Source of the DNA: Dehalococcoidia bacterium
Lineage (GTDB): Bacteria; Chloroflexota; Dehalococcoidia; Dehalococcoidales; UBA3254
DNA length: 64,000 nucleotides
Reading direction: 5' to 3'
Assembly: GCA_025361145.1 (NCBI GenBank)
Contig: JANYAV010000025.1
Location: 1 to 64,000 of the forward strand
Positions 47,778 through 57,256 of this stretch are shown piece after piece. Under the pieces are notes generated by a model that worked only from the letters and a program-made list of their open reading frames with translations, was not told the origin of the DNA and ran no database searches. How positions within the stretch are numbered: the first letter of the stretch is position 1; every line of letters starts with the position of its first letter. The position numbers and the translations under genes were made by a program.

Positions 47778-50700
47778 CTACTTGTTTCCTTCCACCACCG
47801 CTATCTCCTCCGAGGTGAGCTCATAAAGCTGGTAGACCAACTGGTCAATCTGAGCTTCCAACGCCCTGGTATTGTCTTTGGAAGCTTGTTTCTTAACGGC
47901 AATGATTTGTGTAACTAACGATTCGATTTTGTTCACAAAGGGTAGATTTTGATTAGTGAAAGGTGGAATAGGGATACATTCTACGAATTGTTTAAAATAC
48001 CTCATGCCATTTTCGCCCAAATCCGTAGATATTTTGGGAAAATACCAACTGTTAATTTTGGAGTTTAATATGCCGCAAAGAGCCAAATTGTTTTTATTAC
48101 TCAAAACCATATATGCGGTATTATTAAAGTAGAAACTCTGTGGAAGAACGGTAAAAGTGGGCTCCCGTGAAATATCACTCCAAACCACTTTTTCTTTTTC
48201 GAACTCGGAATAATAAGCAATAGGATCTTGAGTTTCAAACCATTTATTCCCAGTTAGTTTTCTGGACTTAGAACCGTCTGGTAGTATTTTACCAGATTGT
48301 TCCAGTTTATCCTTCCCAAAAGAAAGTAAATGCTTTTTCACAGCAGGATATTCAACTATGTTCACATTTAATGATGGGAAGGTGGCAATAACATACAATC
48401 CTGCCCAATCATAGCTGTAACGCTTTATATCCCTGCCACGTAAAATTGGCTTCAAGATTTCAGCGCTTTTGGGGTCTTCGTTGCAAAGGAGATCTTTGGT
48501 CGCAGTGTCGACTATAAATGCTTCGTTGAGACCTGTTTTAATCCCGTAGTAAATCGATACATCCCAATCCTTGAGAGGTTTACCAAGGTGTTCTATCTTC
48601 TCCTTGAGTTTTTGTTGGGCATCGTTACCAATAAACCAAGCGTCTGGGGTCATTTGCGGAAGCTTGATGGCATTCTTATTAATATATTCTGCCAGATCTT
48701 TACCCTTTGCATCAGTTGTTAAAGTTAAACCACGCAAAGAACAATTGCTTTCGGCATTCTGTACAATCAAAATATTAGTATCTACAGTGGCATTCTCAAA
48801 GACACCAGGTCCTAAATCAACAATCAGGCAAGTATTTTTAGTTAAAAGATAACTTCGCAGACTTTCGCCATATCCAGCGCGCATCCATTTATTGCTGGTG
48901 ATATAGCAAAGATGACCACCATGTCGCAATAAAGTTATTCCACGCTCATAAAAGAGAGTATAAATATCACCTGCACGTTCAAAGGTTACAAATCCTTTAT
49001 TTTCATAAAGGTTGGCTAATTTCCCGCTATCTTTTTGTAGCTGAATATACGGCGGGTTGGCAATCACGATATCGAAGCCCCCTTTCTCACGAAATACTTC
49101 AGCAAAGTAAAGCTTCCAGGCAAAGAAAGGCTTGTCCTGGAAACCTCTGGTGAATTCTAAAAGTTGTTTTTCAATTAAACCCAGATCGAAATGATAGTTT
49201 TTGTTCAACGCCTGGATATCTTTTTTAATGCTTTCATTTCTCTGTTGGGCATCGGGAACAATGGAGTATTTATCTTCAATTTTCTTTAATTTGTTATAGT
49301 ATTCCGTTTTCTGATATTTTAATTTTCCCTCAAATATCTGATTGATTAGTTTTTCAATTTCAGTTTTCAGCTCAGCTTTTTTACTTCGGTCGGCTGTATT
49401 CTGGTATTCACTTTTGTTTTTCTGAAAAACCTGTATCAAAATATCCAAATCATCTTTCATTAGCTTTCCGTAGGATTTTGGATCCTCAGCATCAAAATCA
49501 ATTCCCATGAACTCTGAAATTAAGCTGTTACCCTGCATCAGCTTAAAATCAAGATTGGGGAGCGGCTCAACGCCCCAGTTAGATTTGGATTTATCTATCT
49601 TCTCATCTACCAGAAGAGCGATAAAAAATCTCAGTTTAGATATCTCTATAGCAATCTGCTGAATATCTACACCATAAATACATTTTTCAATGAGGTAGAG
49701 TTTCCTGCCATAGTTTGAATTCTTCTCAGTGAATCTAATCCTGATTTGCTCTTTAAGTTGCTGTTTAATAATAGGGTCGGGAACCCCTTCAACGGCTTTC
49801 ATTTGAGTTTCTTTCCACAATTTGTTATCTGGGTCGAGTTTGAAAAGAGCGAGCACGAGCTTGTTCAGGATGCCCATCGGGAAGGCACCCGACCCAACCG
49901 CAGGATCGACAATCCGTAAATCATCTGTAAGTTGAACAACTTTCTTAGTGTCAACCTCCGAAAACGGATTATTTTGAGTGTCTTCGGCATTGGAAAAGAG
50001 AATATCCAGTTTATTCTCAACTCCATCAATCTGTCCAAGGTAAGTTTTATAGTACCGTTTTAGGGATTGTCCAACCATATAGTCCACGATTTCACGCGGG
50101 GTATAATAGCTGCCGGTGGCTTTGCGGGCGGTCGTGGCGGTCTCCGGATTGAAGCTCGCCAGCAAGTTTTCAAATACATTACCCAACAGTTCCGGATCCA
50201 GAGCTACTTCCTGATCATTCGGATCATTTTCATCAATAGTAAAATTATAGGCTGAAAGAATATTAAGCAATCCTTGAACACTGTAAACTTTATTATTGGT
50301 ACCATAATCATTATTCAAATCTGCGTTTACTGGGTCAGCGAAAAAAAGTAAATTGGGCACACTCAACCCAACCTCTTTATCAGTGAAGCCATCCACCCGA
50401 AATTCGACATTTTTACCATCTGTAGCATAACGCCTATCTAAACAGTCAAACAAACCGCCGTTTAGAAAAGGTATATCCTTGAATATTTCAAGCATATCAT
50501 CCTGATTCTTAAAATATGTTTCATAGCGGTAGATACCGTGATCCATATAATCCTGATTCCAGCCTTTGTTATAAGAAGTTTTAAAACGGAATTTACGGTC
50601 TTCTATTTTGGTATTCAAAGTAGCAAAGAAAAGGTTCTGTAAAATCGCCTTATAATAAGTGGTCTCGTTGAGCTTCAGACTTTTTAATAAAGAAGCTATT

Positions 50701-51398
50701 TTGTTTTGATCGAATAATAGCCCTGAAACAAGTCCACGCTCTTTCATAAACCAGATAAAGATAAGCCGGGTAATCATGCGGATTACAGAAATGTTGCGCC
50801 CATTTGTTTCTTGCTCCGCACCCTCAGGAAAAGATACATTCTTCACAGCCCAAAAATACCAATCGGCAATTTGTCTGTAGAAATCTTTAGTTACCTTTTC
50901 TACTGAGAAGGCGTCCTTAATGCTTGTTAATGAAGCGAAGTCACATGTACCTATCCTTTCTTTAAACGTTTTATTAGTTTGTTCCGGCTTCACAAAATAA
51001 GTGAAACGGCGGAAATTGCTATAAGATTTTTTAGGGCCTTCAGCCTGTCCGTAAACCAGACTAAAACGAAAAGAACCAGCAGTATCAAAAAAGACAAAAA
51101 TTCCCGCATCATATTTCATGTAGCCTTTGAGTATTTTCTTGGCTTTTTCATACTGGGCTTTTTTGCCGCTGCGTTCAGTTAAGTCAGATTCTACTTCCGC
51201 TGTTGCGATCAGCATCTTTTCAGCCTGGCCGAAACTAATTTCACCAAGAGTATGAAAGTTAGAAAATTTACCAATCTCATCGTACGGGGAGAGATCATCA
51301 TCGATCTCTCGGTAAGATTTGCTAACGGTATGAAAAAAAATATTGAGATTTCTTTTATCACAACGGTCAATGACTTTCTGGAGAAGTTCTTTACTCAT
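47778..51398 (-). CDS. Eco57I-class N6-adenine DNA methyltransferase
   Basis: 1206 aa; TGSYYTPREIVDYMV, IVDPAVGSGAFPMGIL, FDIVIANPPYIQLQ; C-terminal TRD-like region. Confidence 0.92.
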   Translation of the reverse strand: MSKELLQKVIDRCDKRNLNIFFHTVSKSYREIDDDLSPYDEIGKFSNFHTLGEISFGQAEKMLIATAEVESDLTERSGKKAQYEKAKKILKGYMKYDAGIFVFFDTAGSFRFSLVYGQAEGPKKSYSNFRRFTYFVKPEQTNKTFKERIGTCDFASLTSIKDAFSVEKVTKDFYRQIADWYFWAVKNVSFPEGAEQETNGRNISVIRMITRLIFIWFMKERGLVSGLLFDQNKIASLLKSLKLNETTYYKAILQNLFFATLNTKIEDRKFRFKTSYNKGWNQDYMDHGIYRYETYFKNQDDMLEIFKDIPFLNGGLFDCLDRRYATDGKNVEFRVDGFTDKEVGLSVPNLLFFADPVNADLNNDYGTNNKVYSVQGLLNILSAYNFTIDENDPNDQEVALDPELLGNVFENLLASFNPETATTARKATGSYYTPREIVDYMVGQSLKRYYKTYLGQIDGVENKLDILFSNAEDTQNNPFSEVDTKKVVQLTDDLRIVDPAVGSGAFPMGILNKLVLALFKLDPDNKLWKETQMKAVEGVPDPIIKQQLKEQIRIRFTEKNSNYGRKLYLIEKCIYGVDIQQIAIEISKLRFFIALLVDEKIDKSKSNWGVEPLPNLDFKLMQGNSLISEFMGIDFDAEDPKSYGKLMKDDLDILIQVFQKNKSEYQNTADRSKKAELKTEIEKLINQIFEGKLKYQKTEYYNKLKKIEDKYSIVPDAQQRNESIKKDIQALNKNYHFDLGLIEKQLLEFTRGFQDKPFFAWKLYFAEVFREKGGFDIVIANPPYIQLQKDSGKLANLYENKGFVTFERAGDIYTLFYERGITLLRHGGHLCYITSNKWMRAGYGESLRSYLLTKNTCLIVDLGPGVFENATVDTNILIVQNAESNCSLRGLTLTTDAKGKDLAEYINKNAIKLPQMTPDAWFIGNDAQQKLKEKIEHLGKPLKDWDVSIYYGIKTGLNEAFIVDTATKDLLCNEDPKSAEILKPILRGRDIKRYSYDWAGLYVIATFPSLNVNIVEYPAVKKHLLSFGKDKLEQSGKILPDGSKSRKLTGNKWFETQDPIAYYSEFEKEKVVWSDISREPTFTVLPQSFYFNNTAYMVLSNKNNLALCGILNSKINSWYFPKISTDLGENGMRYFKQFVECIPIPPFTNQNLPFVNKIESLVTQIIAVKKQASKDNTRALEAQIDQLVYQLYELTSEEIAVVEGNK

Positions 51399-54300
51399 TC
51401 ACAACCTCATGATTTTCTACAGCTACAATAACCTCTTTAACAGTGGATGTAGTTTTTTGCTTAACGGCCTCAAGATAGAAGCGTCCCATTTCCCGGATGA
51501 GATCGTCTAAAAAGGCTTTTATATTGGCGATATTCGTTTCATCTTTTAAACCAGCTTTTAAAACCGAAATACGCCGCAGAGTATAATCCGGTAGAGTCTT
51601 ATAATCTTCAATATCTTCACGTAGAATAAGCAGAAAGTCCTGATATTCCTGATAAGATCCGGTTCTATCAGCCAATAAGGTCAAAATATTAGCATAAGCT
51701 TTCTTTTCCAGGCTTAATTCACTGGATTGGATGATGACACGCTCTTTCTGCTCTTTGATTAGCTGGTAATTAGTCCAGAATTTATCACTTAAAGCTAACG
51801 CCGGTTCTTCTTTAGTGCATTGAATTAACGGCAAAGCTTCTTCAAAAAGCATTTCGGTTGGTTTTTTATCATCCCCGTTCAGATTACTGATAAACAACCC
51901 TGAACCTTTTTTTATAAAAACGGTCAGAGCGTATGAGGAATACTGCTTGGCTACCTTGATACGAGGGGGTAACCGGCTAATCTTTTGTTTAACCATAGGA
52001 TCGATTTCCGCATAGAGACGGCGCAAAGTGGTCTGGAAACTTTCCTGCTCCTGCTGCTCGGGATTCTGCTGGATTTTATCGAAAAGTTTAGAAGCTGAAG
52101 GTTCCTCATCCGGCTCAAAGATCTTGGCATCTTCGCCAAGCGTATTATGGATAAGAAACATTTTTTCTCTAGCTATCTGTCGGCTTTTCACGTAAGTTGC
52201 GCCTTTCTCGGTTGGAAAGAAGTTATAAATATAGAGGTTATCGAAGACCTTTTTGCTGATACGGTTGATTCTGCCAACACGCTGGATAACACGGGTAGGA
52301 TTCCAGGGAATATCCAAATTAATCACCGCTCCTGCGCGGTTAAGATTAAAACCTTCCGACATTCTATCGGTCGCCAGCATGATCTGGTATTGGTTCGCTT
52401 GATTCTTATAAGTGGTATCAAAATTACTCAGAACTGCGGCTTCTTTAATTTTATTGAAGTCGCCTTTGATAGTAATAATCTGGCCAGGAAATTGCTTCTC
52501 AAGATGAGACTCTACGTATTTAACGGTGTCAAGATATTCTGAGAAGATAATTACCTTCCGGACTGGCTCGGTGTTTTTTTCTTTTTTATTGAGAACGTCC
52601 TTCATGAAGGTGCATAATTTAGCTAATTTGGGATCATTATCAGCTACAAGATGAAGATCATCCAACTCTTTCAGAATCTTATCGAGCAGCTTTATATCGG
52701 ATCGGATATCTGCGAGGAATTTTTCTCCAGCCACAAATTGACTCAATTTATAGACTTTATAATTCTTGGGAAAACTGCCATTTACCAATTTCTGGGCATA
52801 ATCCTGTAATGCCAATTCAATATCATCTTCATCTGAATCCGCCAATTGTTCGACGATCTTACGATCGAGGATATATTGGCCGCTGGTTTCAATGAACTTA
52901 AGCACTTTTATACTTACTCTTTGGAAATTGGTAATACTTTCTTTGAAAGCTCCGAAGGAACTTTCAAAGCGCTTAACCAGCAGACGCCGCATAAATTCAA
53001 ACAGGTTGGTTTGAGTGAGTTTTTCAATGTTCTGGGCCTCATTCAAAATGACGATATCGCCTGTTTCATATAAAAACGGCTGGTAAATAGCTCCGGTAAA
53101 GAGTCCGTCTTCAGCAAAATACTCAGACACAACCCGGTCATAGAAACTGGACTGATCATGGGTAAGCTCAAAGAAAGCCTCTTGCGGATCTTTAATATTG
53201 GAAAGCTCATAAATTTCCTTTGAATATTCGGGATCAGTCCTCAAGTCGATGCGGTTACGGCGAATTGTGACCTTGGAAATTACCTGGCGTATCTCCAGCG
53301 ATAAAGAACGAGCACGGGCTGTGACCTTTTTAATATCAACGTGATTGGAATCGAAAAGAACTTTATAGTCTTTTTGGGCTTTATCTTTTTTAACAGGGTT
53401 GGAAGACTGGTAATTCTTTTTTATGTTGGAAAGACGTCTGAATATTTCAGAATAATGACGGAATTGAGCATCCAGATTATTAGATAGAGTCAGATTTGAT
53501 TTACCGGGAACGACAAAAAGTTTAAGCAATGAAAAAATATCGGCAGGGGTGTTATTAAAAGGGGTGGCGGTAAGCAGAATTACTACTTTGCCACGGCAAA
53601 TGTTGCTGAGAGTTTGATAGGCCTCAGTATCCTGATTGCGGAATCGGTGGGCTTCATCTACAATGATAACGCCAAAATCCGGTTCATTCTGGACCAATGA
53701 GAGTGTCTTTTCGAGGGTTTCTTCACCGCAGGATCTTATTTCCCAGGATAATAGCTCAAAATCATGAACATATTTACTCCAGCCGGAACGAACGCCATCA
53801 ACTCCCGGTTCACCCTTAAGAGCCGGAGGACAAATAATAATACCGCGTTTTCCTAAGAATTTGGCGACCATCGAAGCAATAATGCTTTTACCCAAACCTA
53901 CAACGTCGGAGATGATAACTCCATTTTCTTGTTCAATAATGCTGAGAGCCTGAGCGACGGCATCAACCTGATACTGATATTTTTTATAACCCTTATTTTC
54001 CAGAAGCTGGAAAATATATTCCTGAAAGTTTTTGGGGCGACGGGTTTCCAGATAGGTTTTCAAGATGAATGCGTAAGCCTCATAGGGGGTGACCTTAGCA
54101 ATAAGGGTGCATTCGGTAAGGACTCGGATCAGTTCCTTTTTAAAGACGTTGTCTTCAGTAATTTCAACCGAGCCGTAATTCCATAAATCGTCAAAATAGG
54201 CTTCAGCCTCAGCAGTGCCAAAGTCGCTTAACTCAACATTAAATTCATTCTGATGGGATAGGCCTGCGCTGGTGAGATTACTGCTGCCGGTGATAAAGAC

Positions 54301-54765
54301 GCAGGGTTTAGGAATACAATGGTCGCCATCAAATTTGAAGATATAGAGTTTAGCGTGGTTAGGATCGCGAGTTTTTTTAATTATTAATCTACCATCGATA
54401 ATGGCCTGGATGAAGAATGACGCCTGTTCGTAAAACTCCTGGGTATCAAACCGATCTGAATTAATTGATTTGATAATAGAATCTTTAAACAGAGATTGCT
54501 GCTGATTCCCATCTAGTTTTTCAGTGGCTCCGTATTCCATCAAGCCGAAGGCAGTCTTATCAACATTCAAACCAACCAGAACCTTGAATTTTACGGCAGT
54601 GTTGTTTTTCAAAGCCTCGTAGAGCTGACTGATACCGGAATAGTAGAAAAAACCTACCAGAAACTTTAATTCCTGGCTAACTGAAATCAAATCAGAAATT
54701 CTGGATTTCAGGACTTTTTCTGGGCTATTGGTAATAAAAGAGCTGGGATCAGATGTATCGGGCAT
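51391..54765 (-). CDS. PLD-nuclease-like domain fused to SNF2/SF2 helicase
   Basis: 1124 aa; N-terminal PLD-like region (NHAKLYIFKFDG...FITGSSNLTSAGL = HxK + GSSN), helicase motifs (ISDVVGLGKSIIASMVA, VIIVDEAHRFRN, LLTATPFNN, DIPWNPTRVIQRVGRINR). Confidence 0.93.
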   Translation of the reverse strand: MPDTSDPSSFITNSPEKVLKSRISDLISVSQELKFLVGFFYYSGISQLYEALKNNTAVKFKVLVGLNVDKTAFGLMEYGATEKLDGNQQQSLFKDSIIKSINSDRFDTQEFYEQASFFIQAIIDGRLIIKKTRDPNHAKLYIFKFDGDHCIPKPCVFITGSSNLTSAGLSHQNEFNVELSDFGTAEAEAYFDDLWNYGSVEITEDNVFKKELIRVLTECTLIAKVTPYEAYAFILKTYLETRRPKNFQEYIFQLLENKGYKKYQYQVDAVAQALSIIEQENGVIISDVVGLGKSIIASMVAKFLGKRGIIICPPALKGEPGVDGVRSGWSKYVHDFELLSWEIRSCGEETLEKTLSLVQNEPDFGVIIVDEAHRFRNQDTEAYQTLSNICRGKVVILLTATPFNNTPADIFSLLKLFVVPGKSNLTLSNNLDAQFRHYSEIFRRLSNIKKNYQSSNPVKKDKAQKDYKVLFDSNHVDIKKVTARARSLSLEIRQVISKVTIRRNRIDLRTDPEYSKEIYELSNIKDPQEAFFELTHDQSSFYDRVVSEYFAEDGLFTGAIYQPFLYETGDIVILNEAQNIEKLTQTNLFEFMRRLLVKRFESSFGAFKESITNFQRVSIKVLKFIETSGQYILDRKIVEQLADSDEDDIELALQDYAQKLVNGSFPKNYKVYKLSQFVAGEKFLADIRSDIKLLDKILKELDDLHLVADNDPKLAKLCTFMKDVLNKKEKNTEPVRKVIIFSEYLDTVKYVESHLEKQFPGQIITIKGDFNKIKEAAVLSNFDTTYKNQANQYQIMLATDRMSEGFNLNRAGAVINLDIPWNPTRVIQRVGRINRISKKVFDNLYIYNFFPTEKGATYVKSRQIAREKMFLIHNTLGEDAKIFEPDEEPSASKLFDKIQQNPEQQEQESFQTTLRRLYAEIDPMVKQKISRLPPRIKVAKQYSSYALTVFIKKGSGLFISNLNGDDKKPTEMLFEEALPLIQCTKEEPALALSDKFWTNYQLIKEQKERVIIQSSELSLEKKAYANILTLLADRTGSYQEYQDFLLILREDIEDYKTLPDYTLRRISVLKAGLKDETNIANIKAFLDDLIREMGRFYLEAVKQKTTSTVKEVIVAVENHEVVNE

Positions 54766-54818
54766 TTTGTTTATCCTTCAGCAATTTTGATGTTTGATCC
54801 ATTTTTACAATTACGCCA

Positions 54819-54847
54819 ATTATACACTGCTTGAATAGCGCTAACAA
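54819..54847 (-). promoter_or_regulatory. Promoter of PLD-helicase/MTase cluster
   Basis: TTGTTA (54842-54847) - 17 bp - TATAAT (54819-54824) on minus strand. Confidence 0.7.
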
Positions 54848-54998
54848 GAGACAAATCAGCTTAAAGCTTAAAGCTAAAAGCTTTCAGTAAAGATACAAGA
54901 TATATAAGCTCCAAGATACAAGAGACAAATTACAAACAAATAACAAATTACAAATTACAAAAAACAAACGAGGGCGAAAACAAGGCAATCCCTTCTTA

Positions 54999-55027
54999 TT
55001 GACTTCTAATTTGGTGCTCATTATAAT
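54999..55027 (+). promoter_or_regulatory. Promoter of HTH-MNT/HEPN operon
   Basis: TTGACT - 17 bp - TATAAT. Confidence 0.8.
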
Positions 55028-55032
55028 GAGCA
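55015..55032. promoter_or_regulatory. Perfect 18-bp palindrome, likely operator
   Basis: TGCTCATTATAATGAGCA; contains the -10 box. Confidence 0.75.
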
Positions 55033-55056
55033 TATCGCTCACACAATGGAGCAAGT

Positions 55057-55617
55057 ATGCTAAATGAAATAATAATTGCAAGAACCGATCAAAAAATATT
55101 ACGCTTTCTAGCTAAATATTCTGACAAAGAATTCCACGAGCGAGAAATAGCTAGACGAATTGGCATAGCCTCCGGGTCAGCTAACCGTGCTCTTAACGAG
55201 CTTTTTACCTCCGGAGCTGTCAAGCGCAGACATGAATTTAGAAGGCTGTTCTACTCCGTGGATTCTTCTAACCCGGCTATGCGTGAATTCAAAAAGCTGG
55301 TCAATATTTTGCTTATTGAACCCCTGGTAGAAAAGCTAAAACCTATCTCAGCTCGAATCATTCTCTATGGTAGTTGTGCTCAAGGTTCAGATAACTCAAA
55401 AAGCGATATGGATATTTTTGTCGTCACCTCCGATCGAGCAAGGGCGTTGAGCGCTGTCGGGAATTGCTCTTTTCCAGAGGGATTCGAGAATATTCACATT
55501 CAGGCCGTCATTAAAAACCCCGCCGAAGTTTTAAAAGCCGGGGAATCCGAGCAAGTGTTTTTAAATGAGGTAGAAAAAGGGATTGTTTTATGGGAGAGCA
55601 GCGCACGTGAATCCTGA
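55057..55617 (+). CDS. wHTH-MNT nucleotidyltransferase (antitoxin-type)
   Basis: 186 aa; N-terminal wHTH (EIARRIGIASGSANRALNELFTSGAVKRR) and MNT motif ILYGSCAQGSDNSKSDMDIFVV. Confidence 0.9.
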   Translation: MLNEIIIARTDQKILRFLAKYSDKEFHEREIARRIGIASGSANRALNELFTSGAVKRRHEFRRLFYSVDSSNPAMREFKKLVNILLIEPLVEKLKPISARIILYGSCAQGSDNSKSDMDIFVVTSDRARALSAVGNCSFPEGFENIHIQAVIKNPAEVLKAGESEQVFLNEVEKGIVLWESSARES

Positions 55618-56038
55618 GTTTACTAAATTTATTGAAAGCGGAAAATTGATCGCCTATCCCGGGGCACATGAAATGGTGGCGAAAGAACTAGCGGTAGCTA
55701 AAAGCGACCTGGTGGACGCCAGGGATGGTTTCGACGCCGGACGATATAAATGGTCTACGATCGAAGGCTATTACTTGATGTTTCATGCATCAAGAGCACT
55801 GATTTATTCTAGAAATTATCGTGAAAAAAGCCATTATGCTGTTACCGTGGCATTAAAGGCCCTATTTGTTGAAGAAAAAATCCTGGACATCCGTTTCGTG
55901 CGGGATTTATTAAACGCTATGAATTTACGCGAAGCAGCGGACTATCAGGCCGAGTTTTCTAAAGAAGGCGCAGAAGCGGTCATCAAAGCTGCAGAAAATT
56001 TTATTGAAACCACCGCAACTATTTTGAAATTGAATTAG
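55607..56038 (+). CDS. HEPN-domain protein (toxin-type partner)
   Basis: GTG start overlapping MNT gene; YYLMFHASRALIYSRNYREKSHYAVTVALKALFV with R-X6-H-like motif. Confidence 0.85.
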   Translation: MNPEFTKFIESGKLIAYPGAHEMVAKELAVAKSDLVDARDGFDAGRYKWSTIEGYYLMFHASRALIYSRNYREKSHYAVTVALKALFVEEKILDIRFVRDLLNAMNLREAADYQAEFSKEGAEAVIKAAENFIETTATILKLN

Positions 56039-56081
56039 CATACAGGCCCGTCCTTTTTATGAATCGAAGTTGTTCAGGATA

Positions 56082-56123
56082 TGCTTAGACGAGCTTGGAC
56101 GAGCTTGGACGAGCTTCGAGCTT
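56082..56123. repeat. 10-bp tandem repeat GAGCTTGGAC
   Basis: GCTTAGAC-GAGCTTGGAC-GAGCTTGGAC-GAGCTTCGAG. Confidence 0.75.
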
Positions 56124-56167
56124 CTAGAGAAGGAAAGGGGGGAGAATAGCTGCGAGTTTGACACTTT

Positions 56168-56452
56168 TCAGGCTTGATTATGTTTGTTAATTAAAGCTTT
56201 GGTGAGCTGATAGTCGGTTTCCAGATTTAACCAGAAGCGAGCGGGAATCTCCGGCATGACTTCTTCCAATTGTATAGCTGTCTCAGCGGTAATGGCTTTC
56301 TTACCTTTGATAATTTCATTGATGGTATTAATGGGCCTTCCCATTCTTTTAGCTAATTCCTTCTGAGAGAGCTCACGCGCCTGGATCTCTTCCGCTAAAA
56401 ATTCCCCGGGGGGCATAGCTATATCCGGATAAGCTGCAGTTTTAGTTACCAT
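56168..56452 (-). CDS. higA: HigA-family antitoxin (copy 2)
   Basis: 94 aa, 2 differences from copy 1. Confidence 0.9.
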   Translation of the reverse strand: MVTKTAAYPDIAMPPGEFLAEEIQARELSQKELAKRMGRPINTINEIIKGKKAITAETAIQLEEVMPEIPARFWLNLETDYQLTKALINKHNQA

Positions 56453-56750
56453 AGTAATCCTCCACGTCCACGATGCGGACGGTGTCTTCCGCGATTTTTT
56501 GAATGATAAGCCGATAATTACCAGTGAGCGTTATAGCGTGTTGCCCGGCACGATCACCTTTTAAAGGATGTAAACGTAAAGCTTGAAAACTGAACAGTTG
56601 GGTGAATTTATCGGCCGCTCTGATGATAAGTATTCGTTGAATATATTTCCGGCCTATTGGAACCCCAAACTGGCGACTGGCGGTTGAAAGACTGAGACTG
56701 GCTTCAGATAAATGGTTGTTTGAGAATTCTATATTCACGCATACACCCAT
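56442..56750 (-). CDS. higB: HigB/RelE-family toxin (copy 2)
   Basis: About 16 differences over 98 aligned residues from copy 1; start may be an internal GTG. Confidence 0.85.
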   Translation of the reverse strand: MGVCVNIEFSNNHLSEASLSLSTASRQFGVPIGRKYIQRILIIRAADKFTQLFSFQALRLHPLKGDRAGQHAITLTGNYRLIIQKIAEDTVRIVDVEDYYGN

Positions 56751-56865
56751 ACACCTTATGGATTAATATTATAACACGCAAAAGGGGGGTGCCAAGAAAA
56801 GATGAAATTAGTAATTAGTAATTAGTTACTAGTTACCGGGCGAGAAAGGAGACCAAGGGTTTTAG

Positions 56866-56911
56866 AAGGTCAGACCTGCATCAGAATAAGAGGACTGCGA
56901 GGTCTGACCTT
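56866..56911. repeat. Inverted repeat near higBA copy 2
   Basis: AAGGTCAGACCT...AGGTCTGACCTT (12 bp arms). Confidence 0.7.
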
Positions 56912-57100
56912 TAGGGGCAAAGGGCAAAAGTGAACTTAAAGCTCTAAGCTTAGCCCCCACAGGGTTATTGTAAAGCCTGAGAGTTGTGGTATAATTAATA
57001 CCGGTAGTACAAAATATATAAGTAGACTCAGGAAAATAATAGGAAAATACGGTTGCCTGCCTCTCCCAAGCTGATTTCTAAAGTAGGTGGAGGGGTGGGC

Positions 57101-57129
57101 TTGACATTTTTTGTGTTTGATGATATATT
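57101..57129 (+). promoter_or_regulatory. rpoB promoter
   Basis: TTGACA - 17 bp - TATATT; another candidate TTGTAA - 16 bp - TATAAT at 56968-56995. Confidence 0.7.
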
Positions 57130-57256
57130 TGAAGATCGTGAATAAGCCTCTTAATAAATTTCATTCCAAAATAGTTTCTGCACTACCCCCGTTTGCCTTT
57201 TAAACCCGCATTTTTTCGATTATTTGCGATTAACGAAATAAGTTTGAGGAGTTTTT

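Noticed and set aside
47778-54765. Assignment of the MTase/helicase pair to DISARM, BREX or type ISP
   Set aside because: Expected signature genes (DrmA/DrmB, PglZ/BrxC, or a single fused chain) are not present in the neighbourhood.
54851-54970. AT-rich low-complexity tract (ACAAATTACAAA-type repeats) as possible CRISPR-like array
   Set aside because: Units are short, irregular and lack spacer/repeat organisation.
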